From positions 8,465,927 through 8,529,926 of the forward strand of contig OZ004582.1 of the NCBI GenBank assembly GCA_963924555.1: a DNA stretch of 64,000 nucleotides. The letters run 5' to 3'. Position numbers and translations under genes: made by a program. Under the pieces are notes generated by a model that was given only the letters and a program-made list of their open reading frames with translations, was not told the origin of the DNA and made no database searches. The stretch comes from Crambe crambe (taxonomy: Eukaryota; Porifera; Demospongiae; Poecilosclerida; Crambeidae). Shown here one piece after another: positions 9,047-22,600 of this stretch (the first letter of the stretch is position 1; the number at the start of each line of letters is the position of its first letter).

Positions 9047-10923
9047 ATGGCTATTGCAGCACGTCAGGTACGAGTGGCTGGAGGAGACGATCACTTCATA
9101 GCGGTGCAGAAGGATGTGATCATCGACCCAAAGTCAGGACTAGCCGTTGAAGTGGAGAAGGTGGCCGTAGGAGTGGACCTCGGAGATGGTAACATAGCAG
9201 TGAGGCAGCAAGAGAGAGTTACAGGCGTTATCCTTGATCCACCACGCCAGGTAAATAAAGTTATTATTAGCTAGCTACATCTCAGTCTGAAACACCTCTA
9301 TTCATCAAGATATTTTCCCATGGCTGAAACTCCACCACATAAGCAGTTTCATTGTATTAGCTACCAAGCAGTTAACGTTACGTGCACATTATCCCAGCCT
9401 TCATTTGTTCATTTTCCCCGACTACCTATAGAGGTCAGTGGCAGAGATACAGGGGGGCAGGGGGCAATCGCCCCCCCCCATATTAATTAATGTATAGTTG
9501 ATAAAAACATTTGGTGTGTACATGCCACTCAGCTAGGATTATGTACAGCTTCAGATAATACCTATAGTGTTGTGAGACCTTTGCCCCCCCCCCCCCCCTC
9601 CCACTTTCAAATTGGTGTCTCTGCCACTGGATGTTATTCAAGTGACGTAGCCAGTGGAAAATTCCCAAACTTCCTATGTAATCCTACAGGTGCCATCGGT
9701 GGCATGGCAAAAAGATTCATAAGCTATGCTGTGATAATATATCTGAGTCTACTTAGATTGCCATAAGTGCAAAGTTTCTCCGCAGCATGCACCTGCATTT
9801 TCATATAGAGCTACAAATCCGGACATTCAATTGACTCCACCCATCAAATAACCTCTACAGCTAGCAAGCTGTTATTATAGTCAAACTCAACTTCTCCACT
9901 TTTTTAAAACTTTCTTCATGCAGCGTCAACCAGCTATTACATATCAGCCAAGCACCTATGGAACCTATAGTAAGTGAGTCAGTGAATCTGCTCATCTGTT
10001 ACGGTTGTCGTAATAATAATATTATCCCTTAGCCACACAATGTCATGTGATCCTTATATTGAGGCTTATACTATTTTAGCTACTTGGGCCCTGGCCTTAT
10101 ATAATGAGGTATCAAGCTATAAGACAATCCAGCTACAAATAAGACTACCTCTCTCTGGTTTTATTGTAAGTGATCCAAAGTAAGTTGTGCATAGCATTAT
10201 CAGTATTATACACACTTTCCAGTCACTTAAGCCAGTAAGTTGTTTATGAAAGCACATGAGCTGTTGTTTGAAGAGTGTACACAGTAGTACCTATAATTAT
10301 TGGATTTGAGGAGATTCCCCCTTAACCTCAGACACTTGGTGCCAGGTGTATTTGTTTTGGTGAGCACTAAACCACAACAGACATACAATGCATGCCTATC
10401 AGGGGGCCTGATGAATTACCTAAACCTGAAAATCTGCATGATCTTGACAGGTTTAGAAGCTGACTTCAGCATTAAATATTCCATGAAACTAGTAAATTTA
10501 ACTATACCCTTGAAGCTGAAGAACAACATACCCCTCCCAACCTAAACTTACACCAGGCAGTTTTTTTTTAAAATTCATTAATGATAATTATACAGGTAAC
10601 AGGCCACCATCACAACCAGCTGACAAAGGGGTAAATGGAATAATTATAGAATCAAGCAAGCATTCAATGTTTCTGGAAAAGGATTCCTGTTACAATTGTG
10701 GGAGCTGTAACTATAGTTGAGAAAGTAGCTAGAAAGCCACTGAAGTTTGCTCCAATATTTATAGCACTTGTCTATAGCTAATGGAATTATCATTTTTTGG
10801 TGCACCAATCAGAATTGTATCAAATTAATGTTGCAGATGAGTCATTTGGTCCACTTCCTCATATGTTTGATATGTCCCTGTTGGATTGTCTGTTGGATGA
10901 TATACTGTTGTTCTGAGAACTAA
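9047..10923 (+). CDS. small Cys-rich-tail membrane protein, 4 exons, 123 aa
   Basis: Exons are 9047-9250, 9924-9969, 10596-10630 and 10837-10923, with GT/AG borders and phases 0, 1, 0, totalling 372 nt including TAA. Exon 1 starts MAIAARQVRVAGG and shares DPKSG, VEKV and VDLGDGNIAV with the gene at 5387. Exons 2-3 encode a Pro/Gln/Ser linker (RQPAITYQPSTYG, then NRPPSQPADKG). Exon 4 reads MSHLVHFLICLICPCWIV and ends YCCSEN, a single Cys-rich hydrophobic segment. The two genes differ by single-codon gaps yet have the same total length, which indicates constraint. The likely topology is N-terminal cytosolic with a C-terminal membrane anchor. Function is unknown to me. Intron 1 contains an inverted-repeat element (9435-9630). 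Confidence 0.75.
9435..9630. mobile_element. short inverted-repeat element with C-rich interior
   Basis: The left end TCAGTGGCAGAGATAC and the right end GTGTCTCTGCCACTGG are inverted copies with one or two mismatches. The interior has CCCCCC tracts near both ends. A similar C-rich interior occurs near 22610-22690. It lies inside intron 1 of the gene at 9047. Confidence 0.55.
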
Positions 10924-10957
10924 GAAGGTTAGCAGAAATACTGACTAATACTGACTA

Positions 10958-11273
<316 letters not shown>

Positions 11274-11800
11274 AGAAAATTGTGTTAATCGTGTTGACTG
11301 TGATTTATTTGACTGTGATTTATAGAGAAAATTGTGTTAATCGTGTTGACTGTGATTTATTTGACTGTGATTTATTGTAGCTACTATAATAGCAAATAAT
11401 TCATTTGTGGTTATCATAACAGACTAATCATAATACTGAGTCACTTTTTTTATAAGATCCTGCACCAAAGTTCAGTATTATAAAAATCAGAAAAAACTCT
11501 GGGATTTATACATGTAGCAATCATCACTGCAGGGTGTTGAGATAACTGATGTAACCCAATGAAGTTGAAGCTTGTAGAAACTTTTCTACACTAAATATAC
11601 ACGAAAATGAACCCCATTAATGCAACATCATGTAAGGAACATAATGCATACTAGTTATATTTATAACTATTAATCATGCATGCACCTGCACACACACAAA
11701 AAAAATCTCTTTAATCAGAACTTTTGGATTTATCAAGAAGTTGAGCAAGAATAACCATCACTTTTCCAGCCTCTAGTCTTAGCTAATATTATTTGTAGTT

Positions 11801-12461
11801 ATGGCAACACCACTGAACAAGAGCAGAAATCAAGTAGGACAGCTTGTAGTTACGGAAGATGGTGGTATTAATCTTGGATCAGCACTCAATATACAGGATT
11901 TGAAAGACAGAAAACCAGTGGAAGGGGTATGCACTATGCCGGTTGCTAGCTAGCTAACTGTGGCTGTGGTGATTTAGCTGTATTCTTGTTAAATTTTTAA
12001 GCAAAAACCTCAGCGAAAGGGTAGTAAGATCAGAAAGCTCCAACAACAGCTGGCTTCACAACAATCAACCAGAGGAGGTTAGTGTTATAATAGCTAATAA
12101 TTATTAACCATGTGTTAGCTAATTCATGTTGTAGCCCTTTCCAGTACAGTAGCTGCTAGTTCCAATTCACAAGAAGATAATGACAACTCAGAGGTAAAGG
12201 AGTGTATATACCATAGAACGTTTGCTATGCCATACCAACGGTGGCCATTTCTCTATGCAAATGCTCTATTATATACATAATTGTACCTAATTGTACCTAA
12301 GGCTTATTGCATTATTTTAATGATAATTATAGGAGCCTCTCACTGCTTGGATTTGCTGCAAGTGCATCCTTATCATTATTTTCTTTCCTTTCTTTGTCAT
12401 TTATTGGATCCTGCATTGTTGTTTTTGTGGTGGGTGTGCTCCTGCAACCAGCACTAAATAA
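11801..12461 (+). CDS. divergent Cys-tail membrane protein, 4 coding exons, 129 aa
   Basis: Exons are 11801-11926, 12002-12077, 12135-12193 and 12333-12461, with GT/AG borders and phases 0, 1, 0, totalling 390 nt including TAA. The ATG follows an AG two bases upstream, so a 5' leader intron is likely. The N-terminal part (MATPLNKSRNQVGQLVV) is only loosely similar to the 5387 and 9047 products. The middle is basic then Ser-rich (KPQRKGSKIRKLQQQL). The last exon gives AWICCKCILIIIFFPFFV and a Cys/Gly end (CCFCGGCAP), one membrane span. The same order, phase pattern and Cys-rich last exon argue for common descent. The overlapping frame starting at 12307 is a shadow. Confidence 0.65.
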
Positions 12462-12744
12462 GCTAGCAACAATTGTGATCTCAAAGACTTGGTTTTTTTG
12501 CCGGTGTGGTTACATATTAATATAAAAAATAATGATGTTGTGTATTATTATTAATGGGGGTGGAATATGGAATGAATAAGACTCGTGTGCGTGACATCCA
12601 GTGCTGCAGAAGTGGCCGATCAACACCTCAAAATCCAAGCCTGATGCTGCAGTCAAAGTGGAGCCATACGGTACGGCTCGGTTTGATATGATCCAGAGCC
12701 TGATTTAAATTGGCGTAAGCTCTACTGTTTTCAGACCAGTAGAA

Positions 12745-12760
12745 TTTGCGCATGTGCAAG
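12745..12760. promoter_or_regulatory. NRF1-like motif
   Basis: TTGCGCATGTGCAAG resembles the motifs before other starts in this window. No clear start codon follows within 100 bp, so its link to the terminal exon at 13034 is uncertain. Confidence 0.25.
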
Positions 12761-13033
12761 ATAAATTCAAGCGAGCAAAAATACTGTCATACAAAATGCA
12801 ATGCTCTTAAATTTTGCGAGCACGAATTTAATTCTGCACTGTTGGCAAATTTTGTGTCAACCAACCTGAAACCTCGGTATGTGCTCTGCTGGAGCTATTG
12901 ACCGTACATAATGTTCTTTTCTGCTCTAGTGGTAAGTTGTCTAAATCGCTAACTAGATAATTAAGTCTGGTCCTACAGCTTCGCAAGGAGCAAGCTAAGC
13001 CACCCTTTGCTGAACTTTTACTATTTCATGCAG

Positions 13034-13144
13034 GGCACCAACAACAGTAAAGGTGCGTTGTGCTGTAAAATAACCCTCATTATTATCTTCTTACCATTTG
13101 TTCTACTCGCTTGGATCTGTTTTGCCATGTGTACATCACAATGA
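13034..13144 (+). other. Cys-tail terminal exon, probable alternative or partial gene
   Basis: After ATTTCATGCAG the phase-0 frame reads GTNNSKGALCCK, then ITLIIIFLPFVLLAW, and stops at TGA after CFAMCTSQ. The CCK-hydrophobic arrangement mirrors the last exon of the 11801 gene, whose third exon also ends in phase 0. It could therefore be an alternative last exon of that gene. A candidate separate first exon starts at the ATG at 12572 and ends before GTACGG near 12671, but this is weak. Confidence 0.5.
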
Positions 13145-13255
13145 TCAACTGATTCTACCCATCATACTGGAAGTGTGTTCTGGATGCCAGCAAAGAATAG
13201 CTAAGAGTTCAAGTGACTTTGCTAGGATGATCATACTTTGTCACAATCATAAACA

Positions 13256-13574
13256 TTAGAGTGTAACCTCGTTTATCCGGGTTTGGAAATACATGCACTA
13301 CAAACATTTGTAATGGGCAATTGTTTGAATTTTTTTTTTTTTTTTTTTTTTTGAGAGTGCTTTGCACAGGCACATAATTAGCAACTATGTAACAATAATC
13401 AGTAGTATCTATACTGTTCTAGGCTGTTAGTACTAGCCCATAATATTAAACTATACATGCAACACAGCCATAACCACAGCACTATTATTTCACTTATCTG
13501 GACTAATTCACTTATCCGGCAGCCTAGAAAAAAAGTTTGGACAAAGGTGTCCGGATAACTGAGGTTCGACTGTA
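13256..13574. mobile_element. inverted-repeat element
   Basis: The left end GTGTAACCTCGTTTATCCGG is matched inverted by CCGGATAACTGAGGTTCGAC at the right end. The interior contains a T run and no coding frame. The ends resemble the GTGGAACCTC family elsewhere in the window. It fills most of the gap between the Cys-tail genes and the end of importin-7. Confidence 0.6.
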
Positions 13575-13618
13575 GCTAGCTACTTCCCTCATTCCAGTTA
13601 CATTTTTATAGAAAATGA

Positions 13619-13624
13619 TTTATT
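13619..13624 (-). terminator. poly(A) signal of the importin-7 gene
   Basis: AATAAA on the minus strand lies about 70 nt after the importin-7 stop codon at 13690. Confidence 0.6.
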
Positions 13625-13689
13625 TCACAGAAAGCATAAAGAAAGTATTGTACAGATTTGTGGCATTGTATAATACTAACTCTGAGACA

Positions 13690-16600
13690 TTAAGGTGAGT
13701 CAAATACAAAGCTGTTTGGGACAGCAGTTACTTTGAAGGTGTATCCACCAGCCACGTCGATAGCTTCTGAATCTGTCAGATAATAAAATTAGATATTGAA
13801 TCTTGCTATAATATTATAACTAGCTAGGGTTTGTAAAATGATTTTGAAAAAAAGAAAAAAAGAAAAAAAGATTCCCATGCTGGTATCAAGTTTATAGCTA
13901 ATACTGACCTCTTGCTGCCTTTCTTCTGTCTGCATACAGAAAAATTTCCTCTAATTTCTTTGATATTTCAGGAGGAAGATTAGAAATTAGGGTGGAGTAC
14001 ATTTGAGGATCACTGGTTGACAAAGCTGCAAAAATTACGTACGGCAGGTGAAAGCTTAACTGCAGGTGTGCTAGCTCAGTTTACCCAATAGTCATCACTA
14101 AAATGAGCCACATTATTAGGACTAATTATTCTTGTTGTGTCTATCCAATCATGCTAGGTTTTTCTGTCAAGTACATATTGATACTGTATGTAGCTACTAC
14201 CTTGTAGTATTGATTTGAAGGCATTGAATTCATCCACTGAGTCTTCGTCCACACAGGTATCATAGTCCAGTTCTAACAGAGTCTGTGGGATGTCACTATC
14301 ACCAGACTCACTCTCATCTCCATCCAATTTGGCGGCCTACATGGAATTGATACAATTAAATTTTTAGAATGCATGCAGTAATGCTTCCAAAATGATTAGC
14401 TCTCTCATGACATACTCTATCAGAGAGGTGTTTGAGGTACTCCTGGCTCTCCTCATCCACCACATCTTCATCACTCTCAACTTCCTTCTCTTCCAAATCT
14501 TTAAAACAAAGGACATTGAGACAATTAAGGCTAAATTTATCGTAGGTGGATAACAGATACTTTGGGACTGGGAATGCCTTCCACAACACTAACTAGATTT
14601 TTATTAAGTCATGACTTACTATCTTCATCTTCATCCATATCACCATCAGAGTCAGAGTCGCCTGAGTCATTTTCCTCCCCAGCAATATCTAGGAAGATGG
14701 TATCCAAACTATTAGTCTCTCTCACTTAGTACTTTTTGAAATATCGTAAGCACTATTTTACTAAGAAATACTAATACCTTTATATGCACCAATGAGTTCA
14801 TCAAGCTGAGTGACCATGGTGGGTATGAAGGAAGGTGACATCTCCACCACAGCTGGGGGTTTCACAGGACAGTTGAGCACGGCACAGAATCCAAGGATGG
14901 ACATCTTACGGTCATGTACACTATGCAAAATTATTAAACATAATAACCATAGAATTGTTATTGCGAGTACTTTGGTCATCAGGGTTTCATAATATACCCA
15001 CTTTCAATCCAGATTCAACCCAGACTCAATCCTGTTCACACACCCTCTCTTATAAAATGAATTGGCAGTTTAAATCATGTTTACACTACATTTCAATGGG
15101 TTGAACCCATATCAAGAGGGGTTGAATCCATATTCAATATTAATATATTAATCCGGATTAGTGTTTACATGTCTATCTGGATGCAATAATCCAGGGTTGA
15201 ATCTGGATTAAAACCCTCATATAAACATAGAGGGGTGGGTAGGAATCCCCCCCCCCCCTCCCGAAGAAAAAAACCCCCATTATTTAAGTATAAAAGACTT
15301 CATTGAAACTCCAAAATGGGCGTGGATTCAAAAATAGGTGTGACCAGGTGAAAATGTTGTGTTCCCAATAAATAAATATAAATAAATAAATAATTCATAT
15401 GCAACCATACACCTTTATTCTCACCCCATGAATAGTGAAGAATCTTTGACCCATTGTTTGAAGAGCTGAGCTGTAATGGACTCATTACTATCTGGAAAGT
15501 GTGTGCTCTCCAAGAGCTCAAACATCATAGATGTGTTGTAGTAAAGTCCAGCTATTACCTGTAAGAGAGGAAATGAATACTCGATCTTTAACAGATTCAC
15601 TTAAGTGTTATATCAAAGGATAGGTGATGTACAATGTTATGAAGAACTAACCACTAGTATGCACATGGTCCTCAGCTCTGTCGTTTTGCTCATCTGTGTC
15701 AGTCTCTCCAAGACGATTCCCATGATACTGGGAATATACTGCAGCCAATTACATTTCATTGAATTTTCAATTAGTATCAATAGATTAAAGGGTCATACTC
15801 ACCGAATCAATTTTCCCATTGCACTGGAGGAGTACAACCTCCAGGAGCTTGCAAGCATGGACCTGAGGGTCCTCTCCTGCATCTCCTGCCATGACCGCCT
15901 TGCACATGGCTATGATCACTTCAAGGTTTTGAGGGTTAGAGAGAAATGTGGCGTTATCCACTTTCATAAAGTTGTACAGTATTGACATGATTTCTGCAGG
16001 AGTAAAATTTACGGGGGTCATGACTAAGAAAAGAGGCGAGAATTCTATGAAGTTCAATATTGAAAACGGTGCTGTCCTTCAGCTGTATTATATTCATTTA
16101 TGCAGCCTCAAGAAAATGTATTTATTATAATGGGAAGAGGAAGGCCAGGGAATGAGGCTACTAGAAATTATGTTATGCCAACATTAATAGGTATACTTAT
16201 ACAAATATTTAAAGCTGAGGCCCATAGCATAGGCATAAACAAATCATTTGGGTACAGTTCGTAAGAAAGAAGACTCATAATCAATTGGTCGGAAATAGCA
16301 GGTATTGCACCTATATATCCAACTAGACTTCCAATTGTTACTAAGAATTTACTAAGAATCCTTACTACAGTACACTTCCTCCATTTCAAGCCTACAGTGT
16401 GAATGAAGTCATTAAACCATGTTTTAAATCCTTGAACTTCCTAAGAATCCTCACTACTTTAGAGTGCAAATTAACTTCCTGTTGGAACCACTAAAGTTCA
16501 GTGTTTCCTTGGATCAAATTCAAACAGGGTGGCAAAGCTGATCGGCTACATAGCAGCCGCAGGGGGAGGGTGCGGGAGGGGGATGTGTCCCCTTCCATGC

Positions 16601-19600
16601 ACAGCACAGATCATTTGATGTGAATAATAATAAAGAACAAGTCAACAATTCTAACTGTAGGCCTAATGTATTATATTTGTAACTTTCTTTTTCTTCTTTC
16701 ATTTAGAAATTCATTTAGCCAGGCTGGATCAAATCCACTTTGTGATGGACCAGAATCTGGGTCAGAGCTGATTTATGTGCAGGGTGGGGGGCACCTTATG
16801 TGGGCACCTTGATTGGCCAGAATGTGTTCTGCATGTAACAATACTTTACTCACCAGTAAAGTAGTCAAAGCCATCACGTGTGAATGTCTCATAGAGAATG
16901 CCCAACATTTGCCACATGTCAGATGAGATAGACTGAGAAGTGAAAAGATCCAGCAGAGCAAACATCTCCTCATAGAAATCTGAGTTTAAAAGATATACAT
17001 ATTATATTAATTCATGTGAAAGTTGTAGAGATCAATGCAATGAGACCCATGGAGTAATTAAGTGATTACCTAGCACTCCGTTCCGGAGCATGGTGGCTAT
17101 CATCTGAATGAGCGCCTTCTCCATTTGTGCCATGATCTACATCGGGGGAGAGAATAAAAAGATCAGGTCAATGGCTCACAACAGGAGATCGATATCACAA
17201 CCAGGCATTGTATGAATAGATTATTATTATCTCAGTTAGCATGGAGATATTGTAACTGGGCATTTCAATTGGTAATTATAACAACGGTTACCTGTCTCTA
17301 CAAGTTGCCCCCTAATGCTATTAGCTGTGAGCCACCGTTAGGTTTCAATTATGAGCTATTTTCAGTATGATCACAATGTGGACAAAAGAATGTGCAGCAG
17401 TAAGCTGATCTAATTAGCAGTACATTTAGAATCCACAAAAAACAATATTGTACAGTATTGGTGCATACAACTTATAGTGAAAGCTATGTAACATGATGGC
17501 AGAGTGAGAGAGTGAGTGCAATAAATAATAATAATAATAGTAACTATAGTGTGCCAGTCTTAGCAACCTGGTCCTGCAACTTTGAATTCAGTTCAACAAT
17601 GAAGGCAGGGTCAACTCCTCCCTTCATTGTGAAATTCTTTGGTGGAATGGGAGGTTTCTCACCAGCTTTGCGATAGAGCTTGATATTCTTGGGAGGCACA
17701 GGTGGTTTATCCCCACCTGGTAACTGAAACGAGACTTTCTTTGGGTTATGAGACTTTGGAGGTGTGTCTGTTATAGAAAGTTCAGCATCTTTTTTGGTAG
17801 GAGGGGAATTAGCACCACTGTACACTGATCCGGTTTCTTTTGCGATTGCAACATTGAGAGTTTTAGAGGAAATTTTGGGCAAAGGGACAGAAGATGTTTC
17901 TGTCTTACTAGCAATATCGACAGGCCGTTTGTAGCCATTTTCTGATGCGAGAAAATTGCCAGCACTTTTACTTCGAGAACGAAACTGATCAGGTACGCTA
18001 GAACTAGAGCCATTTAAAATTGGACGACACCCATTAGGGTCTTCAATTTGAAATAAATTTCGCACTTTTTTCTCAGACAATTCTTTACTCAATTGGGGTC
18101 CAGGAACGCTAATGTCAGAAGTGATCCCTTGTGCACCCACTTCCAAAGGATTTGAAGAAAGGCCACCATCAGTTGTAGCAAGGTTCTGCTTTGTCCCAGT
18201 CACCTCTTTCATTAACTTGTCAAGGTCTTCATACACTCCAACATCAGGGCCTACCACACTAGACTCCATCTGCTTACTGGTAGCTGTTGGCTGATGCTTA
18301 ACTTTGACATTTTCATAACTCTTTTTTTTTTTTGGAGGATTTCTCGGTGGAACGTTTGGTGGAGAATTTCCTACTACTCCATTGAACATATCAAGCTCTT
18401 CATAAATGCAAGACTGAACCATATTCTTAGCAGCACTGTCCATGATACTCCCAGCATTGTCAAGATGTCTCTCTTCCTGTAATACTGCCTCTATTTCTCT
18501 ATTATTTTCATACACCCCAGAGATGAGATCTGTCGCATGCACATCAGGACTGCATTGATCTTCAAGAAGGCTTGATGCGGAGGAGACTGAAGAACCAAGA
18601 AGAGGTTTATCTTCTTGAGGTAAATAGAAAGACACTTGATGAGCAACTGGGAGGGTTATCTCATCATTTAAACTCTGCGATTTAACCAAAGATTTACTGG
18701 ACAATGGGACCGAGCAAGAATGGTCTTCACTAAAATCGATCAAGGCTCCAATAGCATTATTAGAGAAATGAAAGGGATCAGATAGATTAAATGAAGGACT
18801 TGATGTAAGATTCTCAAAGACACTAGGCAATGAACCAAGTGTTGATATAGAACTCATAGGTAGTGGGCCAGAAGATATTCCCTCTGGTAGTGAGTCAAAA
18901 GACGATTTTGGAGAAATCGTGGTAGGTTTGCTTGGTTTTTCTTGAGCAGGTCTCATAACAACATATGATGAAGAGATAGTATCACTTTCCATGCTTAGTA
19001 TTTTAGCAAGATGCTCATTTTCCTTACGAAGTTCTTCAACTTCTTGGCAGAGTTCTATGTTTTCATTGCTTACGAATTGTAACTTCTCAGACAGGAGATC
19101 CAAATGCTTTTGATAACACTTGGAATTATGATCTGAAATATCCACAAATTTGATTTCATCATAACAACCAACATAACGATACTTGCAAAATATAATACGC
19201 TGGGGACATTTCTCTTCCAAATGGGCTAAGATATCGCATCGCGGGATGCCTTTTATTTTACATTTGTCACACTGTACAGGTGTGGAGGGACACATCCTCT
19301 GATGAATAAGAATCTCTTCAATCTTGCCCTCGATGCCACAGTGCGAGCACAGGGCGAGTTGCCTGGTGCAGTGTGATAAGCGATGTTCTTTCATCTTCCC
19401 ACGAGGGAGAAAAGTCCCACACTGATTGGGGCAATGGACTTCCTGAAACTGGCAAGCAGAAAGATCCTCACTACTCGATTTCAAGTGATCCTTTTCAAGC
19501 TGCTCGATGACTCCTGTCCATCTGCACCCATTTCCTCTCATTGGGCAGTAAACCTTCAAACCTAGCAACTTCTTCCTCAGATCTTCAATTTTGCTGCCTT

Positions 19601-22600
19601 CACTAATAACAGTGTATTCCTTCCCACATTTATCACGTGAGCATTTCTTGGTTGATCCATTCAAACGATTGACACACTCTTTGCAAAAAGCCGATCCACA
19701 GCAGGTTAAGAGACATGGATCCTTCAGCAACTGCTGACAGGAAGAACAAATACACTTTTTAGGAATTGAAGAAAGGAACTCCATTTCGATAATAAGCGGT
19801 TTAGACCTGTTAATTCCCATATTCCCACGTCGAAAACTGACTTTAAGTTTATCTTTATTTTGGACTGCCATTGTCAAGCTTGTCTCAAAATAGCACAAAG
19901 GTACTCGATAGGACAATGAAGAAGCAACTACAAAGTGCCAGACTTATTTCCAAATGTAAGTAGATCAAAAAAGTAAACTTTGATACTCTTTTCTTGAATA
20001 CCAATTTTCCCATCTACTATAACAACTACTTTCCGTGCACGTTATTATAATATATGCCAGCTACAAAATTCCAGAACCTTACAAGTATCGGAAATGTTTT
20101 CACTTGCACTTTTACACCTTCTCAAGAGATCATGGTTCAGTGTTAATACGTCAGTATGCACATTCAGTAGTAGCTGCCATGCTTTCTATGGCAACGAGAT
20201 ATCATGTGAAAAACTTTAATGACATTTCAGTAGTAGTTACATAGTGTTACTAAGGGTGAAAACCTATAGCATTGTTCTTCAAAGTTAAAAGCCTGTCAGT
20301 ATTCCCACCCTCCCCCAAGAACATGAATTAAAGTTTCACACGCTAATCATTTCTGTGGAGATATGATGTACAAGACAAGCAAACAGCATGTAAACGAACA
20401 GCATGTAAAAATTGATAGAGAAAATTCTCAAAATGCTATAATAAGTATCAGAGTAGTTCTGAAACATGCGACTGTTCATCTTTAGGACTACCCCATCCTT
20501 TGCTCATTGTTAAATACACTGGATTGGGAGCAATCATATTTCCCGAGACTTTCCTGTTATGACTCGGCATGGAAAAAGAACCCACTGGAGGATCTTTATA
20601 TACTTCTGCATGCCTACCAACAGTTTCAGTTCCATTCCAGGTAAACTCATCCCCGGATTTCTTTCTACGTGGAATGGGAACAGGTGGTTTCATTTGGGTT
20701 TCATGCTTTCTTAGATCAGGCACCGGATTTTCGGCTGGAGCAAAGTTCTCTGCAGAGATCACCTTTGTGGAGGTTTGTACACCACTAGGAGATGTATCGC
20801 TTGGTATCTCTTCTAGAATAAGGGATTTTGTTAAAGCTGCTTTTTGGGGCGAGTACAGCAGCATGCCAGAATTGGAGTATGGTGACACATTATCAACACT
20901 GGGTTTCTTTGAGTTGGGTGGTGGTAGTTTTTTCTTTGGTGGAGAAAGTAATTTAGGGGTATCGAACTTGGATAGGAAATTTTCTGGATATTCGTACCTT
21001 CTCATGTTTTCCCCTTGTGGAAGTGGTGCCTGATCAATGAAATCAGATCTGTAGCCATATGAACTATCTAAAGTGGAAGTCCACGAATTAGAGCGAGTTA
21101 TAGAGTTATCCTCTTCAATCGTACTTTTCTGCTCTGGCAATTCATCAATCTCCAGCAAATTGGACAAAGACTTGTTATTGAAAGTCCTTGGCAGTGGCAT
21201 TTTCCCTCTCTTTTCAGGTGGGAGAGTTGCTGTTCTTTCAGAGTTGCTGTTCTTGCTTTCTTGAGGGGGCAGAGTGAGGGAGCTATTTGAAATATTGTCC
21301 CTAGGCGGTAACGGGGGAGGTGTTTCTGACATAGAAATTCGCCTCAAGCTACCTTGCCTCTCGACAACTAAATAGCTACCAGCAGAGATATTATTTGAAT
21401 CACAACAGAGCGAGAAAAGGAAATTATATTGTTCTTCCAACTTATCACAAGTCTTCTGGAGGTTGTGGCACAATGAATGAAGCTCTTCGTTTTCTTGGCT
21501 GACGGAAATCAGCTTTTCAGACATCAAACTCATGTGCTCGTGGAGGTAATCTTGATAGTGCTTATCACGATTCCTTAAATTGATCTCAGCATCACAGCCG
21601 ATGCTTTGGTAGTCACATGATATTGATCTCAAGGGACATTCTCCGATGATGTGAGAGGATAGCATAGAACGTTTCAAGCCTGGCATTTTACAGCCATTAG
21701 GACAATCAATAGGATAAGATGAACAGGTTGAGTGATGCACAGTGCGTACATGCATTGCAGTATTTTTGAACAATCCGCAATATTCACACTTAACTTCTCG
21801 CATATCGCAATCGAGGTGGATATGTTCATCCATATCTCTTCTACGAACAGATGCCCCACAATTCCTGGGGCACTTCACCTGAAAAAAACGACAACTAGAC
21901 GTATCATTAACACCAAACTCTCCCAACTTGATATGGTTGTCGAGTGCACTAACTATTCCAGACCATAAACAACCGTTTGCTTTCATTGGACAATATACAC
22001 GCAAACCTTGTATCAACTTCTCCAATGCTTGATCTTTTTTATCAACTTCAACAGTGTATCTTTTTGCATTGCACTTGGTGCAGGGACAAGATTGAACACT
22101 CATGCGACCGATACACTTCTGGCAGTAGGTGGACCCACAGCAGGTCACATGACACGTCTCTGACATCAGATGCTTGCAAAGTGTACAGAGGCACTCTTTC
22201 GGAATGGTAGAGACAAAAGTGAGTTCCACCATGACATTATCACTTATTTCTTGGTGGAGGTCTAGTCTACTGCTGCTAATTCCCGGGCTTGCAACTGTTG
22301 GAGATACACTTTCCATCTTGTATAAAGAATATAAATTCATAACTATGATTGCTATTATTAGAGTGAAAATGAAAGCTTCATGTATGAAGTATCTACTATG
22401 AGGTTAATGTACTTACCTTAGCTTAATCCTCACCACTACAAGGTCACTATAACTCAGTAGCTTAGCTTAGCAAGACTATTTCAATATATTTCACGACTAT
22501 TTTTAATAAAATTCAATTTCATGAGGTTTCACACAGAATTCCATTCTTGGAATGTGAATAATGCTACATGTACAGAGCTTGGAGATCCTAGAATTCAATG

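Noticed and set aside
12307..12525. Open frame with a hydrophobic LSLLGFAASASLSLF stretch
   Set aside because: It overlaps the 12333-12461 tail exon in the wrong frame; splice sites and similarity to other tail exons fix the frame of the exon.
15605..15985. 126-aa plus-strand frame
   Set aside because: Antisense to importin-7 exons 18-19, whose minus-strand reading matches the family.
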